Origin: Elmis aenea
Taxonomy: Eukaryota; Arthropoda; Insecta; Coleoptera; Elmidae
Assembly (NCBI GenBank): GCA_947652605.1
Contig: OX393581.1
Span: 28,204,788 to 28,268,787 of the forward strand
Length of the DNA stretch: 64,000 nt
Direction: 5' to 3'
In this document: positions 1-11,745 of the stretch, piece after piece
Layout of the letters: each line of letters starts with the position of its first letter
Numbering within the stretch: position 1 is the stretch's first letter
Made by a program: the position numbers and the translations under genes
Notes under the pieces: generated by a model
What the model saw: only the letters and a program-made list of their open reading frames with translations
Told to the model about the DNA's origin: nothing
Databases searched by the model: none

Positions 1-1908
1 TTAGCACGTATTATAACATATAGTAATTTATAAAATTCCACGAGATACATAAACTATGTCCCGACAGTGGGGTAATGGATAATAAAATTTCAACAGTTCA
101 TAATATAGCGTCGTTTTGAGTTCCTAAAAAGTTAGCCTCTGATTTCGTTTTTGTTAGTTTTTAAACATAGATTTTTAACAGTATGCACGCTTTTGGTGCG
201 AACATACGCATATTCGTAAGAAAATATTAATGTGTACGCTGTACCTACGCCTGCTATTAAAGAAATTCGTAAGAATATGCGGTTTTTGTTTATAACTTTT
301 GAGCTTTGTGAACAAGCAACAATAAAATAAATTTAAAATACAAGCTATTTTCCGTTTTTTTTTTTTAATTTCTTGACCGAATTAGTTTTACTTTTGTAAA
401 ATTTATCGTAATATTATGTTTATATTTCCTCTACCTTAATGAATATTATTAGTAAAAGATTTTACCTTTGTGTGGGGCGGTCGGATAAAAAAAATCAGAA
501 GAGTTTGCCATTAAACTGCAATTTTGGATGATAAAGTATGTAGGTATTCTACATTATCTAATTTGGCATTAAAACACGTTTGATCTTTTAAAATTAAGAA
601 AAAAAGCGCCTGCGGCGCATTTTTCTCTCCCCCCACTTTTTATGCCAATTGCTTGTGGAAAAAAAAGTCATCGGGTCTCGGTTTAACTTTACGAAAATAT
701 GGTAGCCTAATTATAGCCAAATTTTTCTACATTGTAATTCACATTTTTATTCATTTCATTTATAAATCCGAAATTTATTTTTAATTCTTCAGAGTTTAAT
801 CACAAACCGAAATAAACCATTTTTTTTTACTCTTTCCAAGTTATGGCGTTGGCAATAAATTTTTTTAATGCAATCAATGAATTTTAATATATAAAAGTGT
901 TTTAATTGTATAAACCATGTATAAGTAATGTTCTTAATAAAAATTATTAAATACAAATCACACTCTGCTATAACTAATGGTTAGGGTTAGACGCAGTGGT
1001 TCTTAAACTATGGGTAACGTGGATTTTATTTACATTCATAAGAAATGCTGCACTTTATTTTATTTTCAAAAATATATAATTTTTGTTTAGGTAGGTGTTT
1101 GTATTTCTTATAATTAAGAAACGAATAAAGGTTACGGGTTGTTAACATTAGAAAAATCACCGGGTTAGAGTAATGTAATTTTAATTTCCAAAAATTTAAA
1201 CTTTAAAATTATTCAATATAAGAACTAATCCTATTTCTAGTGCAACTATTATGGATCTCGCTTATTATTAAAGGTAAAATGTAGGTTTAATTTTTGCAAG
1301 GTAACAAACCTCTGCAAACGTAATTAGTTATAATTAAATTAAAATGTTTTGAAAAATTTATTATCCTTTTTTTATCAATAAGACATGCTTTGATATTAAA
1401 AACAAAAACACAGAAAATGATCATTCTTCTTAATTCCTATTATTGTATATTGGTTAAAGGATGTCCAATTTAAAAAAATAAATTCTGAACGTAATAGAAT
1501 CCGCAGTTGTTACAAATTAACATAAAGTGTATCCTTTTGGCAGTATCTGGTCCTGAAAATATTTCTATCTCGGCAAGCAGATTCAAAGTTGACAAACAGT
1601 ATTTCCCACTTGGACGTTTGAGAATGAAAAACGACGGTCTACAGTTATTTCATTTAAAATGTTTCAGGCAAAGCAAGAACAAAAAAAGTTTCCGCTAAAA
1701 TATGGTTTGTCGGAAGCGACATTGTCGAGATGAATTATATATAATTTTATTATTTGGTTTTTCCAAATAATTGCTTCAAGAAAATAGTTAAATGATTTAT
1801 GAGTAATAAATTACACTTGTCTTTTATATTTTTTCAGTATTTTAACTCCTTAAGTTTTGAACATTACATTGTTTTACAACATGAACAATCATAGATGAAA
1901 CTGTAACA
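1..1908. other. AT-rich stretch, no gene recognised
   Basis: I see no conserved coding signal here. The longest open frame (1507-1698, plus strand, 63 codons) lacks any motif I recognise and has the composition of its surroundings. The stretch holds A/T runs and ends at the mariner terminus. Confidence 0.5.
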
Positions 1909-3124
1909 TACGAGGCTTGTTCAACTGAAACCCAAGTTTTATCAAATCTGAAGGTGTTTAGCTATTACGGATTTACATGCGAACAAAGGTTGTTTGGCAA
2001 CCCGTGTATTGCGTATCCAACTGTTAAGGAATTATGCAAATAATTTAGAAATGAAAGAAAACGACGTACCTATAAACCATGGCTAGGTGCAGCTTTTATT
2101 GCATCAACTGAGAGGCAACATGACATGTGTGAAAGGACTCAGTAGAGAAGATTGCCATGTATTCATAAGAGAAATTTAAGAAATTGTCGTTAAAAGTGCT
2201 GGTTCCGTCCATTCTATTATTCATAAGCTGGGACACAGCAAAGTGTATTTGCAAAGAATTCTTCGTCTTTTGGCTGCGGATCAAAATTGTTTTTGCATGT
2301 GCTTATCTCTACAACACCTACAGCACAGAAAAAATGGCGATGAATTTATTCTCGTAATTTTTGCCGGGGACGAAACTTGATGCCACTATTATTACAAAAC
2401 TTTCTGTAAGTTATCGTCTATGCAATGAAAACATCCAAGTTCACCGATCCCACAGCAAAGCACAACCGTCTGCGTGCAAAGAGATTTGGACTTTTTTTTT
2501 CGACTATGAAGAATCTTTATTAATACATTTCAAGGAGCCTTGTGCACTTTTTAACGTACTCCAGTACAATCAAACTTAAAACAAGCTTCATAAGTTCTTC
2601 GAACAATAACGTCCAGGAAAACTTACCCGTGGGAATCATTTTGCTGCACGACAATGCTCGCCCTCATGTCGTCAATGTTGTTAAAAATATATACAGCGTA
2701 AAAAGTGGAAGGTTTTAGAGCATTTGTCCTACACCAAGATCTATCACCATGTGATTTTCATATCTTTAGATCGTTGAAATAAGCGAGCGTTAAGATGGTC
2801 ACCGTTACCAATCGGACGCAGAAGTACAGACAGCTGTAAAAAAAAACAATTTAACAACAGCCACGGGAATTATCTGAGCAAGGTATCCGTCGCTAAAATG
2901 CCCGGTTTCTCCGACACATCTTAAGATCTAGCTAAATCTTAAGTTCGCCTTAACGGTATAAAGTGTTGCACCAAGCAATTTTAAGAACATATTCGACTTG
3001 AGCTGAGCTCACATCTTGAGTCGCTGTTTACTAGAACTTGAGCTGGAGTACATAACCTAAAAGTATCTTGTATTTGCTTTGTTTGTAGTTAAGTGTTTGT
3101 TTAAATTGTGGTTTAAGTTTAAAT

Positions 3125-3302
3125 ATGGATATTGACTTTATAAATATGATAGATAATGCAGATGATGACTTGTACGACCCTGTAATTCCTCGAAGGCGAT
3201 TTGTTCGCGCAAATCCATTTACGGATTTCGAATACGATCGATTTTATGCGTTTTGCCTCACAAAAGAGACAGTTATTGTGATCTTAGATCAAATTGAGCC
3301 TC
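3125..3302 (+). pseudogene. Harbinger transposase N-terminal fragment
   Basis: The open frame starts MDIDFINMIDNADDD and continues through RRRFVRANPFTDFEYDRF and FCLTKETVIVILDQIEPQ. This resembles the N-terminus of HARBI1-like transposases, where an acidic start is followed by an [RK]-rich motif, a 'F/Y-xxRFR/YxL-sKETV' helix and a leucine-rich helix before the DDE nuclease domain. The frame runs into the left arm of the foldback repeat and stops at 3319 after about 60 residues, so the catalytic domain is missing (family proteins are about 300-400 residues). No downstream DDE motifs are visible within the element. Confidence 0.65.
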
Positions 3303-4052
3303 AATTTGGTGCTCATTAATAATCCAAAGAGAAATTGGAAATATCTCTAACAGTATCCGAGAAAATTAGGAAAAACTGGAAAATACGATTTTTAAAAATC
3401 GTTTATAACTCCTTTGGAGTGAAATATTTTAAATGTGTAAAAAAGTTGCCCAAGCAACTTTTTAAGCCGAATCGGATGGTGGTCACAAATTTTTCCTAGG
3501 TCGATTCGTTTTTGTTTTAGACAACCAACTTTGTTTTTTCTGATGGGCAGCATATCGCGTTTTTCTTCGTTATTAAAGTTCATTTTTATGACTAACAGGC
3601 CTTTAAAACTTTTAGATTGTTGATCGGTTGTCATGGAAACAACATAAACTACAATGACCGGCCAACCTGATTTATAATGGTTATTGTATAAAACGTATTT
3701 TTTGAAATTTGACAATAAAAGAAAAAGTAAAATACCATGTGTGAAACATCAATGGATTTAGAAAAATAAATGCTATTTGATAATGTAAATAGCAAAACTT
3801 GCGCCCATAAGCAAAAACAAAGTTGGTTGTCATAAAACAAAAACGAATCGATCTAAGAAAAATTTGTGACTACCATCCGATTCGGCTTAAAAAGTTGCTT
3901 CGGCAATGTTTTTACACATTTGAAATATTTCATACTCCAAAGGAGTTATAGACGATTTTTAAAAATCGTATTTTCCAGTTTTTCCTAATTTTCTCGGACA
4001 CCGTTTGAGATATTTCCAATTTCTCTTTGGATTATTAATGAGCACCAAATTT
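3303..4052. repeat. Foldback repeat with ~248-bp arms
   Basis: The left arm (3303 to about 3552) begins AATTTGGTGCTCATTAATAA. The right arm (about 3805-4052) is its reverse complement with few mismatches, including AATCCAAAGAG, the CGATTTTTAAAAATCG core and CCGAATCGGATGG. About 250 bp of unrelated sequence forms the loop. It cuts the Harbinger transposase frame, so it is younger than that element. No target duplication could be settled. Confidence 0.8.
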
Positions 4053-4291
4053 AGCAACTTTGCCAAATTTAAACCTATACTCTAGCTATTATAATAAGCG
4101 AGAACCCCATGCTTAAACTCGAATTTCAAACACCCTGTATACATAATCTATTTATTTATTTTCTTCCACCAAGCTAACTAATAATTGTTTTTCCTCCATG
4201 GTATAATTTATTCTTTTTTTTTCCGCCATTTCAACACAAAATAAAATAATAAACACCGAACTGTAACTTTATATGTGACTAACAGCTGATA

Positions 4292-5659
4292 TTGCCAGAT
4301 CCAAGTTTAAAGGCGAAGGGTGGGGGTGCGCACTAAACACAATTGGAATTAAACACACCTACTTACTTAGTTGTTTTGGTATACAGTGGCGTACCGTTAC
4401 GGAATTTAAAAAGGGTTATTTTACGATAATAGGTATAACATATTATACTTCCAAGGCTGTACCTGTTTCTCACATATCTGTTCCATTTTCGTAAAGTGAT
4501 ATGGATATTACCCGATACTATAGTAATAGTAAAATGCGTTATTTTACATAGTAATATGGCGCGTAAGCTATCTGCTAATGAAAAAGCCGTTTATTCTAGT
4601 ATTTTAAGTAATATTAATAACATTGATTTCAATTAACTTTCTTTATATTATAAAATCAAGAAAATTAGATGTTTTGGTAAAATTTGAAATGACTAGTAAT
4701 TGTACAACATTATGCTAGATAAATATTTTTTAATTGTCTTAAAAACACGTAGAACTTTACAACGACTTTCAAATTATAAAGCAACAAACGCAGAGAGAAC
4801 CCTATTTTATTGGTAAAATTTTTATTTTTGAAAACGATACTTATTATTAACGCCGTCAACCTTTATTTCTATTTGTAGGAATGATAATTTTTGAATTTTG
4901 CATAGTCCTACAATTCAATAACTACTGCTATTATGCCATGGTCAAGTTTTTGGTATAGATAGTACGGACAGACGAAACAGTTATTTTTGAACATGTACAA
5001 TTTTCCCTCCAACTGGTTATTGTATACCTGTGATAAATAAGGTCCGTTATGGCCCGTTATTTTGAAAAATATTAAATATTTTCATGCATTCGTTGTTCTG
5101 TACTTGAGACAAACAACAGGTTAATTATTTTCATACCAGCTTTTGCGTGCAGTGAATTTTCCTATTTGACACGAAAATGTCTGGTCGAAAAGTGTTTAAT
5201 GCTCAAGCTCGCGAGTTGTTGTTTAATGTGTGGACTTACTTTGTGTCTAAAAAATGTAGTGCCGATACGTTAACTGATGTGAAAAACCGTGTTTCCGACG
5301 CTACCCAAGTGTCTATCAGAACTTTGGAAAGAATTGTGGCAGAACGCTCAAAAAATCAAGATCCAACGTTTTCCACTCCATGCAAAAAACGCTTATCGTC
5401 TTTATTAAGTATCTTGCAACTGGATTTGCATTTCTGCAAGAGAGCTGTAATGTGTGATTTTTATTAAAACTAATTTATTACTAACATGTTTATAGTTATT
5501 TTTTGTAAAAATGTGTCAAGTATATTTTATCTTTAAATTTTTTGTAATACGTTTATAATAATGTATACCCGCCTATGGTTTGGGAGTCTGTGGACCATAT
5601 TGTGGCGTCTGCTGCGCGAACTTACCCCCGCTCTTCGCCTTTAAACTTGGATCTGGCAA
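4292..5659 (+). mobile_element. TA-flanked element with TTGCCAGATCC termini
   Basis: TTGCCAGATCCAAGTTTAAA at the left is matched in reverse complement at the right (repeat 4292-4327 and 5624-5659). TA flanks both ends (4290-4291 and 5660-5661), as for IS630/Tc1/mariner-type transposition. The element contains one plus-strand open frame (5177-5467). It lies wholly inside the Harbinger element. It is internally deleted or degraded, since no DDE domain is visible. Confidence 0.65.
5177..5467 (+). pseudogene. HTH N-terminal half of a DDE-type transposase, truncated
   Basis: This 96-codon frame starts MSGRKVFNAQARELLFNV and carries a helix-turn-helix-like DATQVSIRTLERIVAE segment (residues about 40-55), then STPCKKR. 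That order, an 'R-ELI-NV' helix, an 'A-TG/Q-VS-RTL-RI' helix and a basic TP-KKR linker, is what I know from N-termini of insect IS630-like (DDE_3) transposases. The frame then runs into unrelated sequence and stops, so the nuclease domain is lost. ATG is the first start and has an A at -3. An alternative is a stand-alone DNA-binding accessory ORF of the enclosing Harbinger element, but the TA-flanked termini around it favour the first view. Confidence 0.5.
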
Positions 5660-6027
5660 TAGCAACAACAAGATGTCACAGGGAGCCGTTTTAACAGCTG
5701 TGATGTAAATGGCCAATGAAAATTAGCCATTTCAAGCTGCCGCTAAAATGTGCCGACTTCTTGCAACGTTGCCAAACCGAGTTCTAACTTAGCTGTGATG
5801 TCTAACAGATTCCGGAATATGTTTTCTGTGCAACGCATTGGTATCTTGAGACGGTCTTAAATATAAGGCGGGCTTATATAAGTTCGATCTTGAGATGTGT
5901 CGGAGAAACCGGGCATAAGTGACACAATGTGATACATGCCTTAAGGCACACAGTAAATGTATTTAATTGTCTTTATAAATAAATCTGTTTTTAACAATAG
6001 GTGATATGCGGTTAAACAAGCTTCGTA

Positions 6028-8161
6028 TTTTTAACAAAAAAACTGAAAAGTGTCTAAATTCGCTTAACGGTAATGCTGTTAATGCAATTTAAAATTTACA
6101 GAAACCTACAACTAGTAAATCTAAAATACTTATGTGATTTAAAAACATGTATAAATGGCTTCTGATCTAAATCCTTGTGGTTTTCTTTTCAGTTCATTAC
6201 ACTTCAATCATTTATAAACCTTATACAATACCCAGAAAGGTTAACTTGAATGGTTTTGTTCACTTTACGTACTTCTAAGTCTCTAGAATTACAAAACTAA
6301 ATGTTCACGTCGCTACAAAATACTTTCTTTCTTTTTAATTTTGTGTTGTCTATTACCTGGACCTTTAGATTGGGAACTTTTTCTGTTTTAATGACACTTT
6401 TTATCTCGCTCTCGTAAAATTTCTTTTAATTATCGTTGTTTGACGTACTTATCAAAAAAAAGTCAACTGCACTCTTTATTTGTCCATGGTCCCAATGTTT
6501 ACATTTCATCCCTTTCCTGGTCGATTTACTTCTGAAAATGAATTAATTTTTAATTCGTTGAACGCTTTTAATTTAAAATTTTGTGTAAGTTCTTAATTTC
6601 AGATATTCGAAATTAAAAAAGATAGCGATTTAAAATTAATGGAAGTTCCGTTATTAGGTTGCAATATTAACAAAATACTTAAAAAAAATTGTTTGATTTA
6701 CCAGTGCGAATCTTTAGGAAGTTAATAACTTACCAAGATTAACAAATCAAATTTAAGCAACACTACAAATACATAACGACACCAGCTTTAATATGGATTC
6801 AAAAATTTAGGTAATTTTAACAAAAAAAGTAAACGTTCAAACTACGCACTGTTGGTCCGCTGTGGCTTTATGGTTACTTGGAGGTGTGAATTGGATTAAA
6901 CTATAGTTCATTTATCATATAATTATGGCACGTTAAATGTGGTTATTACTTGGTGTGTACAGGGTCAGTGTTTGGGTGTTGTTGGGGTCGATTAACAAAC
7001 GATTTGTCAATAGGTTTGAAAGTTTGTAACTAGGACACATTACTCGTACAATATGTGCTTATAAAAAAATATGACAGGGATGCACATGCAATGACTACGT
7101 AGGGCCATATGGACCCAAAACGATAGGACGGTCGCACTTGGGTAGTTAATAACCAACCACCAAGAAATGTAAAGTGAACCGAAAAATGAAGAAGTTCGTT
7201 TTAATTGTTGTGTTTTATTTGTTTCTTACTGTGGAACAATTGCTATAGACCTGTGCATTAAGTAAAACAACGTTTGAGGGTCTAATCACCTTATAAAGAT
7301 GATCACGAGGCAAAAATAACAAAAACAAGTAGTACACAACGCGAGCCAATTTACAGTAGGGTGTGCCATAGAATATATTTTCATAATTTATTTAATAATA
7401 TTACAAAACTGCTACCTGTTTAAATTGTTTTAATTTAATATAAAACTTAAGCCACTGCGGAAGGTTTGTTGTTTTCTAACCGACCACCAACTAAAACAAA
7501 CGCATAACTTCAAGTAATATAAATATATGAGGGCTGATAAAACATCGTGTATTACAACACGTGAACTTTCAACGTTGTACTTCTAATTTAATTTGTTATA
7601 CACGAAATTAAAATACTGTATCTAAACTGGAACTCCGAGTAATAACTGGAGTAATAAATTAAAATAAGCCTCAAGCCGCCATGTGTAGTTCGCAACTCCA
7701 CCACACCTGTGCAGGGATGCTTTAGGAAATCTCCAAGGACTTTCTGGCGAGACATTCATTTGTTTCAGTTTACTTTGCTGTTCAGAGATGCGAAAATGTG
7801 TGTATTTTTAGCAGCATATTTAGTTAGTTGTCAAAAAACATCAGCGTTCATGCAAAAAGCGGTTAAAATCAACATTGTTCAACGTTTATATTTTTTTCTG
7901 CTTCCCTTGAAAAAGTTGTTAAAGCATGAAGTTGCTAAGCTTTACTTACCTCAGTTTATAATCTTTTAAAAGTTTTGTTTTCAATTCCAATTTTGTATGT
8001 ATCTATTTACATTTTAGTTAATAAACATTTTACGATTCTCATAATCTGTCAAAAATTTAATAACTAAAACATTCATAACATTATTTTATCAAGAGACAAT
8101 GGTTGGCCTTAACGTGGTGAACTTGCATTAATTAATGTTAAGTATTATACAAAATGTGGTT
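6028..8161. other. Non-coding stretch with one dispersed repeat
   Basis: Apart from the diverged repeat copy at 6890-7055 I see no gene. The 86-codon frame at 7709-7969 has no start-context or domain support and looks like a chance frame. Confidence 0.45.
6890..7055 (-). repeat. Dispersed repeat, copy a
   Basis: On the minus strand this reads ATTGTACGAGTAATGTG, then AACAAATCG-like AAATCGTTTGTTAAT, then CCCAAACACTGACC and GTACACACCAAGTAATAACC. The same blocks occur in the same order in copies at about 29495-29860 and 41995-42310. The copies are diverged and have no visible coding capacity. Class unknown. Confidence 0.6.
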
Positions 8162-8175
8162 TTGCAGTAGGATTT

Positions 8176-8423
8176 TTTATTATCTGATTTGTTTTACTTC
8201 GGCATGTTTTTGCTGCTATGGCTAATCACCGAAGTGGAGGAGGAGGGAACTAGGATTAGGTGAGTAAGGGCAGAGGGTAGGTGGAAGTACTGTCACAGCA
8301 TTTGCCTATAGTAGGTAGGGGAAACCACTTGAAACCCCTACGATGACAGACGGCCGCGGGATTCGAACCCACGCCTGCCGACTTTACTCGCTAGGTTGCA
8401 GACCAACCAGCCACCGAGCTCGG
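8176..8423 (-). mobile_element. tRNA-derived SINE with target-site duplications
   Basis: Read on the minus strand, the head at 8423 contains an A-box-like TGGCTGGTTGG (8403-8413) and a perfect B-box-like GGTTCGAATCC (8359-8369), the internal RNA polymerase III promoter of a tRNA-related SINE. A unique body follows, and the tail at the left is T-rich on the plus strand. The element is flanked by near-identical 14-bp direct repeats, TTGCAGTAGGATTT (8162-8175) and TTGCAGTAGAATTT (8424-8437), the mark of LINE-driven retrotransposition. It is markedly more GC-rich than its surroundings. Confidence 0.8.
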
Positions 8424-8628
8424 TTGCAGTAGAATTTAATTAGAACGTTACCAAAATTTATACTGTATGCACATACCTCTTGTATACAAATAATTTACGA
8501 AATTTAGCATGACGCGCAGGACGGGAAATGTTAAAAACTCTGTATTGCTACTTTAAATAATTTTTATTTTATTGCAAACATGGTTATCGAAAGGCTAAAA
8601 CTACACCATTGATGAACGACTGTACAAT

Positions 8629-8955
8629 GTGGTCAAACAATTTTTTTCCTTTTAAAATGTGATAAAAATCCGCAGGCACAAACTTACTCAAAGTAAAATA
8701 TAACATTAAACAACAGATATTAAATTTTTTTTTAAATTATTTGGTATTTTTAACATACCTATAACTAACAATTTTTTAAAAAGACGATTACAGAAAACAA
8801 TGTGCACATTTTTACAACAAAATTAACAGCACAGAATACCAAATAATTCAAAAAAAAATTTAATATCTGTTGTTTAATGTTATATTTTACTTTGAGTAAG
8901 TTTGTGCCTGCGGATTTTTATCACATTTTAAAAAGAAAAAATTGTTTGACCACGT
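8629..8955. repeat. Foldback repeat with ~120-bp arms
   Basis: The left arm (8629-8748) starts TGTGGTCAAACAA and runs through ATCCGCAGGCACAAAC and CAACAGATATTAAATT. The right arm (8835-8955) is its almost exact reverse complement. The loop is about 86 bp. The high arm identity suggests a recent miniature element or a maintained hairpin. No target duplication was found. Confidence 0.8.
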
Positions 8956-9599
8956 TGTTTTCTAATACAACTGTTTATTTTAACCAAGAAATTATGTGGA
9001 TAACTAACTCTAATGAAGATTAGGAAGTCCTAATCGAAACATGTAAGTTTACCAATGAACTTGGCTAAAGAATACGTCCTGTAAAAACCAGAGTTTTATT
9101 GTATATATTTCTGTTAATTTAGTTTTAGGTTTAATTTTAGTTTGGTTAAAGCTAACAGAACATTTACTCATTGTTCGCAGGCAACAGTAAATAAGCACGG
9201 ATTTCTTAATTAAAAAATTTATAATTGGACGCAAAAAAAAATCTGTTATTGAATTGCTTATTTATAAAAATCATTTATTAGTTTACATGTAGTTTAAAAT
9301 AATTTTAAACAATTTCATGTTTATACAGTGCTAATCAGATTACATTATTTTTATAAATTAAAAATTATATAAAGTCAATATTGAAAATATCTGAAAAACA
9401 TTCCAGTTACCTCACATCTGATTTGAAGTAAATATCTTTAATGACATTGTGCAACTTTGTCTGATATTAATAAATGTTGTATCTGTTCTGACTTTATATA
9501 AGTTTTTTAAATGCTGCTTTTTTTCATGTTTAATATACCGGCAGTAACTGAAATCAGGCTAACCCTTTTTTTTGTCTTTAGTTTTAATATTAGACAATT

Positions 9600-10400
9600 G
9601 AAATTTTAAACATGCAACGTTTCCCAGCCAACTCAGATTTTCGTTCCCAGGTCGCTTTTGCGGTATGAGGTCTAGCATTGTCCTGTAAGAATGGCACTTT
9701 TTTTTCGATTTATCAGAGAAGGCTGTTTCTGGATTAGTGCTGCTTGTACTCGCTGATGTTGTTCACAATAGATCACAGCAGTGATGGTTTGACCCGTTTC
9801 CACAAACTCACAATGTATAGTTAATTTCGCCTGCTGTCCACCAAACACACAATAAAATCTTTTTTGGGTGCAAGGAAGTCTTTGGAGTGTGTTATTGGAT
9901 CAGTTGGTGGCAATCAATGGTAAGAACTCTTAGAATTGGAGTTACGTATGCACTTTTCGTCGCAAGTTAACGACCGACCAAGAGAATAATCATTTTCATT
10001 GCGTAATGACTTTGCTGAACAAATGGTAAGACGGCTACATTTGTTATCATTTGACAATTCATGTAGAATCCATTTGCTTAACTTTCACGTTTTCCATATC
10101 TGGTGAAGGTGCAAACGAATAGTTTAATCATTCACATTGAACCTTTCTGCAAGCTCTAAGCACGTTGCGCTGGAATTTGGCTCCACAACTTCTTTAATAT
10201 CCTCGTTGTTAATGATCTTCGGTCTTCCAGAGCGTGCTTCGTCGGTCACGCTGAAATCTCCCGAAGAAAATCTCTTGAACCACTTCTGTGCTGTTCGATC
10301 ACAGCATGATCTCCAAACGCGGTGCCGAGTTTGTACTCATAGAGCAAACAACCTCGAATTAAAGTTTTTTCATTGCCATTTTAAATTATTTTTAAATATG
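9600..10400 (-). pseudogene. mariner transposase pseudogene, reverse strand
   Basis: On the minus strand the recognisable pieces, in coding order, are an N-terminal LLYEYKLGTAFGDHA-type helix-turn-helix stretch (about 10350); FVETGQTITAVIYCEQHQR (about 9800); ALIQKQPSLINRKK (about 9720); and the second-aspartate motif DNARPHTAKAT (about 9660) followed by SELAGKRCM. These match mariner transposases (the GQTIT..YCEQL and DNARPHTA blocks). The frame is broken by several shifts and stops, and the last aspartate block is missing, so the 3' part is truncated near 9600. The plus-strand 89-codon frame at 10137-10406 is only its shadow. Confidence 0.8.
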
Positions 10401-11469
10401 AATTAAACAACTATCGCCAAATTTGAATGTATCGAATGAAAGAGTGATTAACACCAAAGTAGATGACACTATATAAACAAGTGCCATCGATAACAACTTA
10501 AAAAATATTCATGGCAATTTGTAATAAAAAAAACCGAACGAACTTTTTTTGTTAAACCAGAATCCATTAAATCGAGGTTTTAGTGCATCACAAATCTACT
10601 GCAAAAAAAACGACCAATCTTGAATTTTCGGAAAATATTTAAGCCCTAATTATTGAATTTAACAAAATATAACAGTTGAATATAGATAATGTCAAAGTTA
10701 ATTCACCGGTAATTTTCAATTTTTTTAACACACAGCAAATATTTTTGTATTTTAGGTCTAAGTTTATGTTATTTTTACTTTTGCATAACAGGTTTGAAAC
10801 AATTCTAATGTACCCATTAAGTTTACAACCACACGTAAACAAATTTATAATGCAACCGCTGATAACATCTATGTAAATGCAATTACATTTTGTGTCATAA
10901 CTTAATTACAATAATAACCGATATAAATGTATGTGCAATTATTCAGAACATGCATTATTACAAAATGCTAGCAAAATTACAACATTACCAAAGTAATAAA
11001 TATTAAACGTTTGAAACCGGTAATAAAGAACGAAAATTCTTAAGTTCAGTGCAGTAAAAGCTTGTTATTATTAAATTTGCATTACTTATGCCGTACTTTC
11101 TTTATACGCAATATAAAAAAGTAATATCTCATAATAACAAACAAATGTGCAGCAAAAATTGTACGATATTACGAAACATTGCGCATTAAAATAAAATTCA
11201 AGCAGTTTCTAGGTACCTACTTGTAGCAAACTTAGAAGTTGACTGCAAACAAGATGATAACACAAGTAGTTATTGTTATTGATGTAATTAACGTGTTTCT
11301 AATGAGCATAGACCTTGTGTGAAGTATTATTACCCTAAATCCGAATACGATTTTTTGGTAAACTTAAACTTTTACGTAAAAAAGGCCATACCTGTAAAAA
11401 CTCCCTCAAGAAATTGACCTTTGAAGTTTACTACAAAATATTAAGAGGGTCGCAAAAGTTTCTAAATAT

Positions 11470-11745
11470 GTTACTCCTATTAAATATTAAATTGTAGTTT
11501 CGGTTCGGTTATTTTTTATTATATTACTATGTACAAATTGTTATGATTGATTAAAAAACTAAATTATTTTTTTTAGCGACCTTGACTTTCGAGAAATGAA
11601 CTTAAGTTACATTTTGTGAAATAGAATCTGATTACATAGGCGTTATTTTCTCAAAAAAAGCCCAAGAGACCGATATCAGATTTTCGCTAACTATTACAGT
11701 AACCGAGATACCTACCCCGTAAAACATTCGAATTTGGTCCACCCA
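11470..11745 (-). repeat. Transposon end with GGGTGGACCAAATTCGAATG terminus
   Basis: On the minus strand the sequence starts GGGTGGACCAAATTCGAATG and continues through a CTCGGTTAC block. Its terminus matches that of the element starting at 14665, in opposite orientation. No coding sequence is visible. It is probably one end of a decayed DNA element of the CAGGGTG-ended group that recurs in this window. Confidence 0.5.

Larger units (their letters stand above)
2897..5915 (+). mobile_element. PIF/Harbinger-type element inserted in mariner
   Basis: Both ends carry the inverted sequence CCGGTTTCTCCGACACATCT (2902-2921 and its reverse complement at 5893-5912). Weaker similarity continues inwards for about 100 bp. 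The element is flanked by TAA (2894-2896 and 5916-5918), the 3-bp target typical of PIF/Harbinger, and the mariner coding sequence reads on across the deleted element. The left end has two extra A bases relative to the right. Inside are a transposase N-terminal fragment (3125-3302), a foldback (3303-4052) and a TA-flanked element (4292-5659). No full transposase remains, so it is non-autonomous. Confidence 0.8.
2130..5970 (+). pseudogene. mariner transposase pseudogene (DD34D type), interrupted
   Basis: This is the remnant of the cut-and-paste transposase of the surrounding mariner. In order on the plus strand I see a helix-turn-helix-linker-like HKLGHSKV stretch near 2228; the first catalytic aspartate in AGDET (2363-2377); the second in LHDNARPH (2641-2667); and the third in SPCDFHIF (Asp codon 2753-2755). 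The second and third are about 34 residues apart, the mariner DD34D spacing. The C-terminal part QPRELSEQGIRR runs to about 2893 and is cut by the Harbinger insertion. It resumes after 5918 as CDTCLKAH, matching the family's usual RWDKCL-type end. Frameshifts and stops occur throughout (for example the stop directly after GDET). The N-terminal DNA-binding half is poorly recognisable. Confidence 0.85.
1911..6025 (+). mobile_element. Decayed mariner element, split by nested insertions
   Basis: The left end reads CGAGGCTTGTTCAACTG after TA (1909-1910). The right end, reverse-complemented, reads CGAAGCTTGTTTAACCG and is followed by TA (6026-6027), so terminal repeats and a TA target duplication are both visible. 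Between them lies a broken plus-strand transposase frame. A Harbinger-type element (2897-5915) sits inside it; the mariner alone would be about 1.1 kb, a little under the usual 1.3 kb. It is inactive because of many stops and frameshifts. Confidence 0.85.

Noticed and set aside
8340..8423. A possible functional tRNA gene
   Set aside because: B-box and A-box-like sequences are present, but no complete cloverleaf with an acceptor stem is visible. The 14-bp flanking duplications and extended body show it to be a SINE.
10137..10406. 89-codon plus-strand frame
   Set aside because: It is antisense to a clearly recognisable mariner transposase remnant on the minus strand.
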